A stretch of DNA of 64,000 nucleotides from Artemisia argyi. Lineage: Eukaryota > Streptophyta > Magnoliopsida > Asterales > Asteraceae. The notes beneath the pieces were generated by a model, which saw nothing but the letters and a program-made list of their open reading frames with translations, did no database searches and was not told the origin of the DNA. Every line of letters begins with the position of its first letter. Position 1 is the first letter of the stretch. This document shows positions 54,101 through 64,000 of the stretch, one piece after another. The translations under genes and the position numbers were made by a program. Location of the stretch: the NCBI GenBank assembly GCA_030686995.1, contig CM060696.1, forward strand, positions 111,968,949-112,032,948, written 5' to 3'.

Positions 54101-55793
54101 TGAACTCGTTTTTAATTTTATCCTTTTCATATACAGGGTGTTGGGTTGACATTGGATGATGCTCTTGCGTTTTGGAAGGCAGAGTTTTCCCAGAAGGTAA
54201 GCTAGATGCATACTTAGTAATCAGCCCCAACCTCATTGATTATTTAAAGAAAATAAGAGCTCAACTGGGAGCATCTAAATTCACTGTGTTTAAAGCTTAG
54301 AGCCATCTTACCTGTAGCTTATGTTTGTAATTAGGTCTTATAATCTATCATCACATGATTTTCATCTAATGCGAAGTGAGTTTTAATTGTAGGTTGGTAC
54401 TGAAAGATTTGACAAAGAATATGCATACGGCATACGACACAATTATGGTAAAGAAGGAAAGAGAACGGTAAGTATCAACTCTGAACCATAATACTATATA
54501 TGCTCTCTATATGGTCTGTTGTACTCATTGAACATATATGATTGTCTTGTAATGTCTAAACAAGATTGTAAATTCTGTTTCGTGTTTATATGGTCTGTTG
54601 TACTCACTGAACGTATATTTCGTTTTTTTGAAAATTTCAGGATTATACACCTTATTCTTGTCAAAAGATTATCCTATCAACTCCAGGAGTTGGAGACCAT
54701 CATGGCTGCCCTTACCGTCATTTTAGGTAAATTCCTTTTACTAAAGTTCAAAGTCTTTTGAACCGGAAAATTTAATATCTTTGCAAGAGGTTATCACATT
54801 GTTATCCACTACTTTCCATGTTTATTCACGTTTGTTGTACACATCCTAAGGATATAAACTATAGGTTGCAAGTATTTCAAACATCCAGTTTTATTTCAGT
54901 GTAATTAATTATCATGCTCTCAATATGCTCTACAGTGAAGAAAACTTGAGAGCTGCTCTTGGTAAAATGGGAGTAAGCAGTCATGCATCAGATGACGTGA
55001 TAAACAAAGCAAAAAGTAGACATTATCAGGTCTTCACTTATTCTTTCTTATAATGTAGTACAGTTGTTTGTGTACCTTTAATTATTTCTAGGTTCTGAAT
55101 TATGTTTTGTAAAAACTTTATGCGCAGTTGGCATGCACCTTGACCTTTGAAGCTCTTCATGGTGCATCTTGTGATGCTGGAATCAATCATCCAAATCAAT
55201 ACTTCAGTGACAGCCAAAAGATCCTGAATGAAAAGGTAAATTTGCTTAATGAAAATTTGACAACTTCTTATGTGCTAAATAGAGGCGTCCTGATGGCAGC
55301 TTCGGCTGGCTGGCTAACGGGTCACTGGGGGGTTTGTGTCAAACTTGATAGTCTTTGTACATGCTGTAGCGGGTTAGGTCAAGGTTACCCAAAAGACTAC
55401 TTGTCTAAGGTTATTAGATTGTTTAACAATAATTTAGTAGATTATGTGCCTAATACAATTTTGGGGACTGAGTTTTTATTCATGTGACATGTTTCTTATT
55501 AAGATAAAATATTTTATTTTACACGCTTACTCTTTAGGATAACACTTAACTTGAATCGACCGATTCATTCATACGTAACTGGGGTTCATGCCACCTCTAT
55601 TGGTAATGAACTTATGCATGAGTTATCAAATGTTTTATTAAAACCTTCTTTTTGTATAATAGTTTAGATGTGCTTGTGATCAATCAATATTGACTTTACA
55701 ATAACGTTTCCTTGTATTCTTGTTTCTGTTGGTTGTCTAAAATTGTCTCTAATTTCTTTCTGTACCTTATTGCAGAAATTGTCTACAGCATGA
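51156..55793 (+). CDS. PRIM2: DNA primase large subunit
   Basis: Nineteen exons: 51156-51300, 51793-51854, 51933-52036, 52127-52208, 52313-52372, 52533-52590, 52692-52711, 52854-52937, 53029-53093, 53171-53219, 53607-53654, 53742-53831, 53922-53981, 54137-54196, 54393-54467, 54641-54726, 54936-55029, 55128-55235 and 55776-55793. All borders are GT-AG and all phases agree, giving 455 residues, close to the usual length. The four iron-sulfur cysteines are visible at about 282 (FPLCMQHLF), 361 (YSCQKI), 377 ([11 protein letters not shown]) and 417 (LACTLTFE), with the spacing seen in human PRIM2. Other marks are [20 protein letters not shown] and [19 protein letters not shown]. It pairs with the catalytic small subunit in the polymerase-alpha primase complex in the nucleus. 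Exon 7 is only 20 bp. Confidence 0.96.
51421..51440. repeat. Poly-G tract in primase intron 1
   Basis: A run of about 19 G with one leading A-G step, followed by a short palindromic GGCTTAT/ATAAGCC-rich segment (51448-51555) in which AAGCC and GGCTT blocks recur, suggesting a small repeat insertion. Confidence 0.8.
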
Positions 55794-57080
55794 TCCGTAC
55801 ATGTCATATAAAATCATCATAAATCAATGATATGAGCTGTACAATGGCAAAGCGTGTTGATGAAATCATATGCTGTGCATCAGTAATGGTTACGAGTGCA
55901 CATATCAAAGCCTAGACCGGTAAAGAAATATATAAATGAGTTCAAGCAGTATCATTTAGTTGGAGTGATTAGCGGTAGTAGGTTTAGAAAGCTGTACTAA
56001 TCGGCAAGCAAGTGTTTTACAATTGTAATGTTAAAGTCCATCACTGTTTCCACCACTCTACATTGCAGTCTTACAATTTCAGATGCTTATGTATAATTGG
56101 TAATGGGTAATCTTTCTTTATTGTTTTAATGTATTTTTGGTTATTTTATGTGTCATGGGTTCTGCAGGCTAATGTGTAGAGAAATGAAAAGCAAACAGAT
56201 GGGTAGATTGCACAATTCTATGAAATTTAAACATGCTTCCCTGCTGTAACACTAACTTTAGTTCATTGATCAGCTTTATAGTATGACACCATCCTCACAT
56301 ACCCTTTTGGATTTTTAAGTATGGCTTAACGTGTAAACATGTTTCGTGCCTTAAACTAGAGATCCAAAAGCATCAGCAAAACATATACGATTTCTAGGTG
56401 ATTGGTCTCAAAGCCAGCAATTTTTTTAAGCAATCAAGGGATAGAACATGTTGCTACTTGCGAGTTTCTTTTTGAGTCGGATCAAATAGGCCTTGAGTAA
56501 CGGCCAATAAACTATGCACGGTTTTGTATATTTTTAATATAATAGGCCCAATTTATTAGTTTGTCGAAATCTAGAAAACCTGTTGGTGCAATCTGTATCC
56601 TACATTGGAGGGATAGAGAAAGACATTTGAGTATATACGGATAAGGTTTCCACATGTGATGCAAGGCTGCTGTCTAGTGTGTATATGCAATGATATTCAC
56701 CAGGCGGTGGACTAGTACACCTTTTTGACGGTACTTGGTCACCAGGCAGTAATTTGCCCAATTTATAGACGCGAACAAGTGTTCTAGTTTTTGTATTTGA
56801 TTTTGCTCACACATGTACTCTCTTCATCTCTAATTAAATATATATTTTATTGATGGACAAGTATTAACATTTATTAACATAACCAAACAAACAAAGTCTA
56901 GATCTAGATCATACAACATATACACGTAAACCTGATAAATGCCTTTCTCCAAAGTCCAAACAGCCAAGGCCACAGGTTCACATAATCACATATGATATTT
57001 CATCTCCTTGTCCCCATAAACAATACCAAAAACAATACTAGTACTTTATGCTACATCACTATTATCCATACAAGTTGAAA
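55794..57080. other. 3' region of primase and spacer
   Basis: The primase 3' untranslated region is followed by AT-rich spacer. No gene or clear repeat is seen. Confidence 0.5.
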
Positions 57081-57089
57081 GGTCCTCAA

Positions 57090-57450
57090 GCCAATTTTCT
57101 CACCCTCACTTGATACTTTTTTGATCTTCTACGTATCCACTAGAATGCTCTCAAACATATATCTTGGACTAGGTTTGTTGGGTATTTCAAATCTTTTTTC
57201 CAAAACACTCGACAATTGCGATTCCTCCAAATGTAGTAGCCTGCTTTTCGGACCACTATTGTCGCAGTCGCTTATATTTTAAAGGAATCACGCCATCCCC
57301 ATTATACCTAAACATCTCATGAGTTAAAAATGCATCTACATTACAAATCTTCCATCACTCGAACACTTTTCCCCATGACCCCATATGTCTCTTTATCCAA
57401 TGTTCCAACACACGTCTAGTCAGATTGTATAACGGGTTGCGTAAATACTT
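57090..57450 (-). pseudogene. LINE ORF2 C-terminal remnant
   Basis: With several stops and frame changes the minus strand reads KAGYYIWRNRNCRVF followed by a basic helix, as at the C-terminal end of plant LINE ORF2 proteins. Upstream, HWIKRHMGSWGKVFE fits the preceding zinc-binding region. It is strongly decayed. Confidence 0.5.
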
Positions 57451-60308
57451 GTAAAAGCTAATGCTGAATACACAAACATACGTAATCCTAAAACTCACAT
57501 ATTACTCTTCTCACAAAGGTAGATGCCATATACTAATTAATCAAAAAGGGATAATGGTATAAAAATGTATCCAACTTGACACTTATTTCTATGCATGACA
57601 TTTTTTTTTTTTTTTTTCATATTTAATGTAAAAACTTTTCATATCTTATTATGTGTATCCTTACGGATAAATTTCGATACATCTGAATGAAAAATCATTG
57701 GAAATGTTTTTGAAATTTACATGGGATGATACACAGAATAGGAAAAAAGTTACTTCAATGCACAACAAAGGAATAAGTGTCAAGTTGAATAGGTTTTTTT
57801 ACCATTACTGATGTTAGCTAACGATATTGCCAACTCGATCTCCCATATAAAAACCAATTTATTTAATATATGCGTAATGCGTTCACTTCATAGTATCCAC
57901 TAAACATTTTGTTTTTAATTCCTGTTATTTTGTACTTATTTGATTTACAGTTGAGTTATAATTATCATTTATGTTCCACATATATATGTATAGTTTGTAC
58001 CAGAATAAGTTCTTATAGAGACTTGGTGATGATCCATTATTCCAATACCGTTGACGCTTTATTGTTATATCCAACATCCGAGTTGTTGAATCATCTTCGA
58101 TCCCTTTGCCACTAATAAAGATATTATAATGTGGTACAGTTTTATGTTTATGTTTATGTTTCTGTCAGTATTAGTATGTTGCATGAGAAGTGTTTTGATC
58201 ATTAATTTGGTTTACTTATAATTAACAACAACCTTTTAAGTACGAATTGTGAATTTAAAATGAAACCCGATGCTTGTGCAATCCAAATGAAACTTATGCA
58301 TGAATGAATCTTTTATATAATAAAACAAAACCCTTATTGTGAATTTTTCATTTTAAAAAAAATGGATTCATATAGTAATAATTTTATTTAAACAAAAAGA
58401 TTATTTTCTTATTAGGTAATATTTTATATTTATCCATAACACAACTAGCAGATAAATACAAAAAATATAGATAAGATACAATTAACAATAGGATTAAAAT
58501 TTTTAAATAATTATCTTTAATAATAAAAAAACTATAATTAAACATCATAAATCAAACAAAACAAAGATTAAATTATTTGCTTTTTAATAAATAAAAATAT
58601 ATGATTAAAAAAAAAAAAAAAAAAAAGCGGGCATTATAACTAGTGTTTATTAAAATAATTGACATTAAAATTTTTTATTTTACTTATTGGCTAGATTATG
58701 AAATTTCAAAATTGAATTTATCGATCACGAAAGTTAAAGAGGATAATATTCTAACATATTTGTTATCTTTCTTGATAAGAGTAGAATCTTGAATCTTGTA
58801 TTATTGCCATGACCATAAGTGTGAATCTTGAATCTTGTATTATTCACCTGATTTTAAACAAGTTGATATGAACTTATAGGGTTCAAGATCCTCTTGGAAT
58901 TTAATAATCATGTCATGCATATTATTTAACATGTAATCACAAAGAGCACGCAACGAAAGACTTAAACATAATATGCATAATTAATTAACCAAAACTAAAA
59001 GTAAGTGTACCTTTTAGCAATCCAAGCAAACACAATAGTTCAAGAATCAATAACCCTGAAAGTTAGGGTTTAGATGAATGGAATTAACCCTAACTCGATT
59101 AGGGTTTATGTAAAAATCCAATTAGGATTTGTCTATTATCTTATACACGCGTATTGATAGCGATTCAATGCGAATGATAGTTTCTTGATCACAATAGCCT
59201 CAACCAAACACTTTAGTTACGCTCAAAGTGAATCACAAATCTCTTCATGGGGATTTCCTTGTCGACCAACGAGTAAGAGGAAGAGAGAAGAGAAGTTTGG
59301 TATACTATGGAGATCAAGTCTACCAAAGAATGAATACATGGAGATGTTACTATAATGGTAAAGTCCAAGTTTGGTAGGGATTCCTATGTGGGATCCCTTG
59401 TTCGACCGGTTATGCAACCCCAAGAAAGGTTCTAGATCCTTCTTGGCTTGTTTCCTTATCTTCGTTTCCCTTTTACACTTAACGACCGTTAGACCTTTTA
59501 CCGTTAAGTCCTAACTACCGTTAGACGTTTATTGTGAGAAACTCCTAATAATTAATTCATAACATTTATATTAATTATTATACATTGAATCTCACACGCA
59601 ATGCGTGCAATCCAATAGTCTCGTGTTCGAATCCGGTCATACAGATATAAAATGTGTCCATAAACTAACAGATCCAAATAAGAACTAACAACTAATTAGG
59701 AATCACAAAGAAAGAGTATTGTAACTCGAAATGTAGTTGAATGATTGTGATTGTTATTGGATAGATGAATTGAACAAGTTCATTACAATTAGGAAGAAAG
59801 AAGATTACAAAATGATAAGTTAAAAGTGAAAAGTACATAATGACTATTTAAAGTGAAAAAGGGCGGGAAAACAGTTGTTGGGTTATTTGGCTGAATAGTT
59901 GACTTTTAGGTTGACTTTCCCATTTCGACCCATATCACAATCCTTTAGCTAATTTATCAGGTGTAATTGCATACTCTGTTACAAAATGTTTCTTTGTTTA
60001 AACATTATAAGGTAAAATTAAATATTAGTGGTGCAAAATGTTGATACATAATTAATTCTGGATATTCAGAAAAGGAAAACAAAGTGATCATTAAAGTTAA
60101 TTTGGTGACTAATAATCTAGCGTTGTAATCCTATTTTTGATGAGGTGATTTTATATCTGAAACCCGTTCACTGGCATGTTTAACGAAATACACATAACTT
60201 ATTACATATGTCGTTACATCTATATTTTTACCAAGACTTGGTTTCACGTTAATTGATATTTATGGCTGTGGTGATCAGGTAAACGTCGTACATTTCTGAA
60301 AGTCCATT
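57451..60308. other. AT-rich spacer, no gene identified
   Basis: It contains poly-T at about 57601-57617, poly-A at about 58610-58625, and a direct repeat GAATCTTGAATCTTGTATTATT (58785-58806) with a second copy near 58823. At 59622-59640 there is a GTGTTCGAATCCGGTC sequence like a tRNA T-arm, without the rest of a tRNA. No coding gene could be supported. Confidence 0.5.
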
Positions 60309-60964
60309 TCATTGATTGAATAAAATATCGCAACGGAAATGAATGTGTCTATGAACACTTGGAAGAGGCAGATAACGCGCTAGCATCAATTGCATCTTCA
60401 AGTCACCCTTTAGGTATAACCAGAACAACTTTTTGTCAAACCGCTTCTGGATAGCCCTCAAGTCCTCACCTTGTACGTGAGTTTGAACGGGCTCGAACCT
60501 CAATGCTGTGAATTCATCATCTTTTGAGATCCGGTACTTGCTCGTAGAAACAACATGAAGGTCCCGAGTCTTACTCAGACTTGTACTCAGCACGTACGTC
60601 CCCAGTTTCGGGTTTGCTCTGACAGATGCCGTGCTGCCGAAAGTATACTGCATGACCTGATTCTTTCCTTCGAGTAAATCGTGTCGTTGTGCAGGTCCAG
60701 GTTGGCATTGAGGTCTTTGACGAAAATCTCTTTAAGAACAGGGGAGTTATGTTCGAGCATGTAGCTTGATACATACTCGTAGGCGATAATCAGTTGTACC
60801 ACCAGGATGTACAAGATTATTAGCACAACTTTCCGTCGGGCTATTTTGTTCCTGGTTTCCACAGCCTCGTTGCTAACCTTAGCTGCACGACGACAACAGA
60901 AAGTCTCAAACTTCTTGAAAAGTTTTGAAATACATTCCACAACTGCTTCCAGGGCTCTAGAGGC
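60309..60964 (-). pseudogene. Decayed single-pass membrane protein gene
   Basis: A first frame (from about 60964 to 60590) encodes a basic Cys-containing N-terminus (KKFETFCCRRAAKVSNEAVE), a hydrophobic segment (VVLIILYILVVQLIIAYEYV) and LDLHNDTIYSKE. After a frame change near 60660 the protein continues as ASVRANPKLGTYVL and on to GDLKMQLMLARYLPLP, ending at 60309. The general plan (short cytosolic tail, one membrane helix, beta-rich outer domain) recalls LEA2/NDR1-HIN1-like proteins, but I do not recognise the family with confidence. No in-frame ATG heads the first frame, and at 60955 it runs into a GGCGGAGCCAAGAT motif typical of a transposon end, so the 5' part was probably lost. Confidence 0.45.
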
Positions 60965-61824
60965 GGAGCCAAGATTTATAGTTAAGGGGTGCCGAAGTTC
61001 ATTATATAACCCGAAAAAATAAAAGTGTAAATAGAATGGTTCACAACTTTAGTTTATACAGACAAACCATCACAAAAACTTACGAATGCATTACCGAACC
61101 TAATTTTTTTTCTAACACATTCAGTGCATAAAAAGTATAGTAAACTCAAAATAAGGTCAGTTCTTTATCTATTTTGATGCTTCCGAGTATATAACTAGGG
61201 GAGAGCAACAAAGCCGAAACTTTATAGGATTTCTTGATTTAGGTTATGGGTGTTCAAAAAATATCTGTATTCAGATATCCGAAATCTTGATAATAATCTA
61301 TTAAAAGTTGGGTTTTATGAAAGGACATTTTTGGAACTCATATAAAAGTTTTTCAAAAATTATTGATATGGATATTTGGATATATAAAACTGTTATCCGA
61401 AATTTCGGATATTCGAATTAAAAAACTTAGATAAAAATTATGTCTAATATAAAACTATCATCACAAATTTCGGATACCCAAATTTATGATATAACTAGTT
61501 TTGACAAGTCCTTTAAATTATTTAAATTAATAACAAAAAGACATTGTCAAAAATGTCTCATTTCATATTTTCGCTTTAGGCCTAAAATACATGGGCCTAA
61601 ACAAGTCATTCTATTAATATGTTGTAAGTCCCAAATTTGTGATTCTTTGAATTTAATAGAAGAGTTACTGATATGTTATTCGTTTGTTGATGTCAGTGAA
61701 GAGTTACTTGATTGCAAGTTTAAGATTATAAAAGTTATCCATGGCGTGGGTTTGAAAAACTCATGATGGAGTAAATCACACTTTTTGCGTTTTCATTCCT
61801 TTTTCTTTTTAAACTGCGATTGTG
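60965..61824. other. Spacer with transposon-like edge
   Basis: It starts with a GGCGGAGCCAAGATTTATAG-type sequence common at plant transposon borders. The rest is AT-rich. A plus-strand open frame at 61440-61766 has no recognisable motif. Confidence 0.4.
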
Positions 61825-62955
61825 AATTAATAAACTCATCCGCTATAATTAATAAACTCATTTGGTGAGCTAACAATATATGGTTATTCAACCAGTCAAA
61901 ATCCTATTATCATGATACTGTATCTGACAATTTGCCACATAGATTTGTCTCTAAAGGGTTTCAAAGATAGTAAAAAGTGCACTCCTCATACCTAATTTGT
62001 AGTAGTGCAAGCGAATAGAGTGTTTCAAGTTTTGGTTATTTTTTAGTGTCGGAACTTTAATTATAGGGTATTCATCGCAATTCGTGGATAACATGCTACT
62101 CTGCTAGTACTAGTGTTGGTGTTATAGAAAGAGTAGCTTGATGTGTTGTGACATGGAAGAAAATGTATAGCGTTGTTTTTGGAAAATACAAAGAAACTTT
62201 AAGGTCAAATATGTAATGTGTTTAAAAGTCAAATGCAATATTAGACATGTGACGCGTGGATAAATGGCGTCAGATAACGGCCAGTGGCATTCAAATTAAT
62301 ACTCAACTTGGATCAAGGACCGGAACTCGAATGGAATAGGAAAGGAAATGGTTACAAGGATGCTAAACTTATCATGCTAAACTACATGACCACTAGCAAG
62401 TTAATACTTGGCACAAGCTTACAAATTCATAAGAGAAGTCTTGAACCACAATACTATATATACATATCTGAGTGTCAATTTTCTCCTGTTTGTTAGCTAA
62501 ATAAATTCATTCCGCTATAATTAATAAACTCATTTGGTGAGCTAACAATATATGGTTATTCAACTAGTCAAAATCCTATTATCATTATACTGTATCTGAC
62601 AGTTTGCCACCTAGATTTGTTATAAAGGGTTCCAAAGATAGTAAAAAGATGCACTCCTCATACCCAAGCGAATAGAGTGTTTCAAGTTTTGGTTATTTTT
62701 TTAGTGTCGGAACTTTAATTATAGGGTATTCGTCGTTGTAACCCGCGGATAACCTGCTAGTATTAGTGTTGGTGTTATAGAAAGAGTAGCTAGCTTGATG
62801 TGTTGTGGCATGGAAGAAAATGTATAGCGTTGTTTTTGGAAAATATATACCATGAAACTTTAAGGTCAGAATATGTAAACATGTAATGTGTTTAAAAGTC
62901 AAATGCATTAGACATGTGACGCGTGGCGTCAGATAAGGACCAGTGGCATTCAAAA
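61825..62955. repeat. About 460-bp direct duplication
   Basis: Positions 61825-62295 recur at 62499-62955, differing by scattered substitutions and small indels, with about 200 bp of unrelated sequence between. Both copies hold an imperfect stem plus CTGCTAGTA (near 62101 and 62753) resembling a Helitron 3' end, but the similarity runs through this point, so any Helitron insertion predates the duplication. Confidence 0.8.
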
Positions 62956-63017
62956 ACTCTTTTATAAATTTATTAAATTGGCAAATAGAGTATATACTTA
63001 GTAGTGCATGTCATCAA

Positions 63018-63382
63018 TCAAAGGACTTGTGGTCTAGTGGGTGGGGTTTAACTTGTTAAGTGAGTCACAAGTGGGAGTAGTACCGGGTGGGTGACTTACC
63101 GGGAAGTCCTCACTTGTGGACCATATGCTCCGGAGATATTAGGCAATGAAAAGGAGAGTCTTTGAGCCATTTGTTGCGGAGACTTGAATCCGAGCCGGCC
63201 ACGGTTTTCATCCGGCTGTTACTCCAACGAGTATTCTCGTGTGAAGGCAGAACGGTTTCCGGGCGGAAGTCGTTGAATCCCCACTACGTCAGCGTGGGCC
63301 CGGTTAAGACAACATAGTTTGGGTATTGTGATTGAGGAGGGCCTGCCTTTGACAGGTGTGACTTTCTAAACCAAATAAATTG
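63018..63382 (+). mobile_element. SINE-like retroposon with 15-bp target duplication
   Basis: A 365-bp GC-richer segment is flanked by the identical 15 bp AGTGCATGTCATCAA at 63003-63017 and 63383-63397. Near its start GTGGTCTAGTGGG resembles a tRNA-derived A-box. GACTTGAATCC at about 63182 resembles a B-box but lies unusually far downstream. Long exact target copies are typical of LINE-mobilised SINEs. Confidence 0.6.
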
Positions 63383-63397
63383 AGTGCATGTCATCAA

Positions 63398-64000
63398 CCT
63401 CTCATTGAAATGGAGACTCGTGTCACATTCTCAGTGCACTCTTTTGTCTCCTTTAAACGCGTGTCATGTCTCAACAAAACCGCATGTTCATCTTGTTTCT
63501 AGTTAACCTGTAGCTCAAACTTGCTCTTTAATGCTTTACACCTCGGTCACATCATTCTTGAAGCTTACAAGTTCACATCACCCTATAAGGTACGTGCATA
63601 TCATGTTTTAACGTATATAACATATTGGAGTGTATTCTTTTTGTGATCATCAACTATAAGATATAAACAGTTTTAAGTGCTTGAACATATAGATCGAAAG
63701 GGTTATATTGATAATTTAAGACTCTGCTAGTCGTGCTTATTATTAGAGATCCGCTTGATAAATATTTTAGGTTTTTCGAGTTCGGATTACTCGACTAGAC
63801 TTTTAAGTCGAGCTCAAGTATCAAAATACTCCGCTAGAAACAAGTGATTTTACGTTTTTTGCCTTCTTGTATAGTCAGTGGCGAAGCTAGAAAATTTTCA
63901 GTGGGGGTCGGGATCTATTTTTTTTTTTTTTTTTTCTAACGCTATTTTTTGGGTAATATGTTCGGGTTGGTGATTCGATTCGGGTCGGGTCAAAAATTAA
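63398..64000. other. Spacer running to window end
   Basis: No gene is seen. From about 63880 the sequence AGTGGCGAAGCTAG and the following GTGGGGGTCGGG, a poly-T tract and GGGTCGGGTC look like the edge of a transposon continuing outside the window. Confidence 0.4.

Noticed and set aside
54519..54761. Plus-strand frame over primase exon 16
   Set aside because: Out of frame with the conserved primase exon and reads into introns.
59590..59645. Possible tRNA gene (T-arm-like GTTCGAATCC)
   Set aside because: No acceptor stem, D-arm or anticodon arm can be folded upstream; at most a SINE or tRNA fragment.

Overview
The window is nuclear DNA of a flowering plant. It has intron-containing genes with GT-AG introns, a TIR-NBS-LRR resistance gene, AT-rich spacers with long mononucleotide tracts, and dense nested transposons. 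The repeat content fits an Asteraceae-type eudicot: long Ty3/Gypsy LTRs starting TGTMACACCCCC, a gag/protease element with a TGGCGCC-type primer site, and FAR1/MULE elements carrying OTU domains. That placement is inference, not proof.

Layout. Positions 1-2.9 kb hold a LINE tail, a 495-bp tandem duplication and a 614-bp Helitron. Positions 2.9-16.2 kb look like one large nested Mutator-like (MULE) element. It carries, on the minus strand, a decayed FAR1/MULE-transposase/OTU gene and a GRF zinc-finger gene, and it has been split by two related solo LTRs (4783-7525 and 11534-14929, each with a perfect 5-bp target duplication). Positions 16.2-19.3 kb are spacer with a decayed PHD-finger exon. 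Positions 19260-27244 are a complete, young, minus-strand LTR retrotransposon that has gag and protease but no recognisable reverse transcriptase or integrase.

Positions 29-47 kb are a small gene cluster: two plus-strand NADP-dependent alkenal/double-bond reductase paralogues (29279-34334 and 44084-46873), each with five exons and identical lengths for exons 2-5. A minus-strand TNL immune receptor (35817-39931) and a 3.8-kb terminal-inverted-repeat element carrying captured gene pieces lie between them. Positions 47-56 kb hold two housekeeping genes in divergent orientation: a GLTSCR1/BRIP-like SWI/SNF subunit (minus, 47352-49349) and the DNA primase large subunit (plus, 51156-55793, 19 exons), which has two E2F sites upstream of its start.

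Positions 56-64 kb are gene-poor: a LINE remnant, a decayed membrane-protein gene, a direct duplication and a SINE with a 15-bp target duplication.

Intact host genes are the two reductases, the TNL, the BRIP-like gene and the primase subunit. Exon coordinates were set by hand from reading-frame continuity, GT-AG borders and family similarity. All five open frames are continuous over the exons given.
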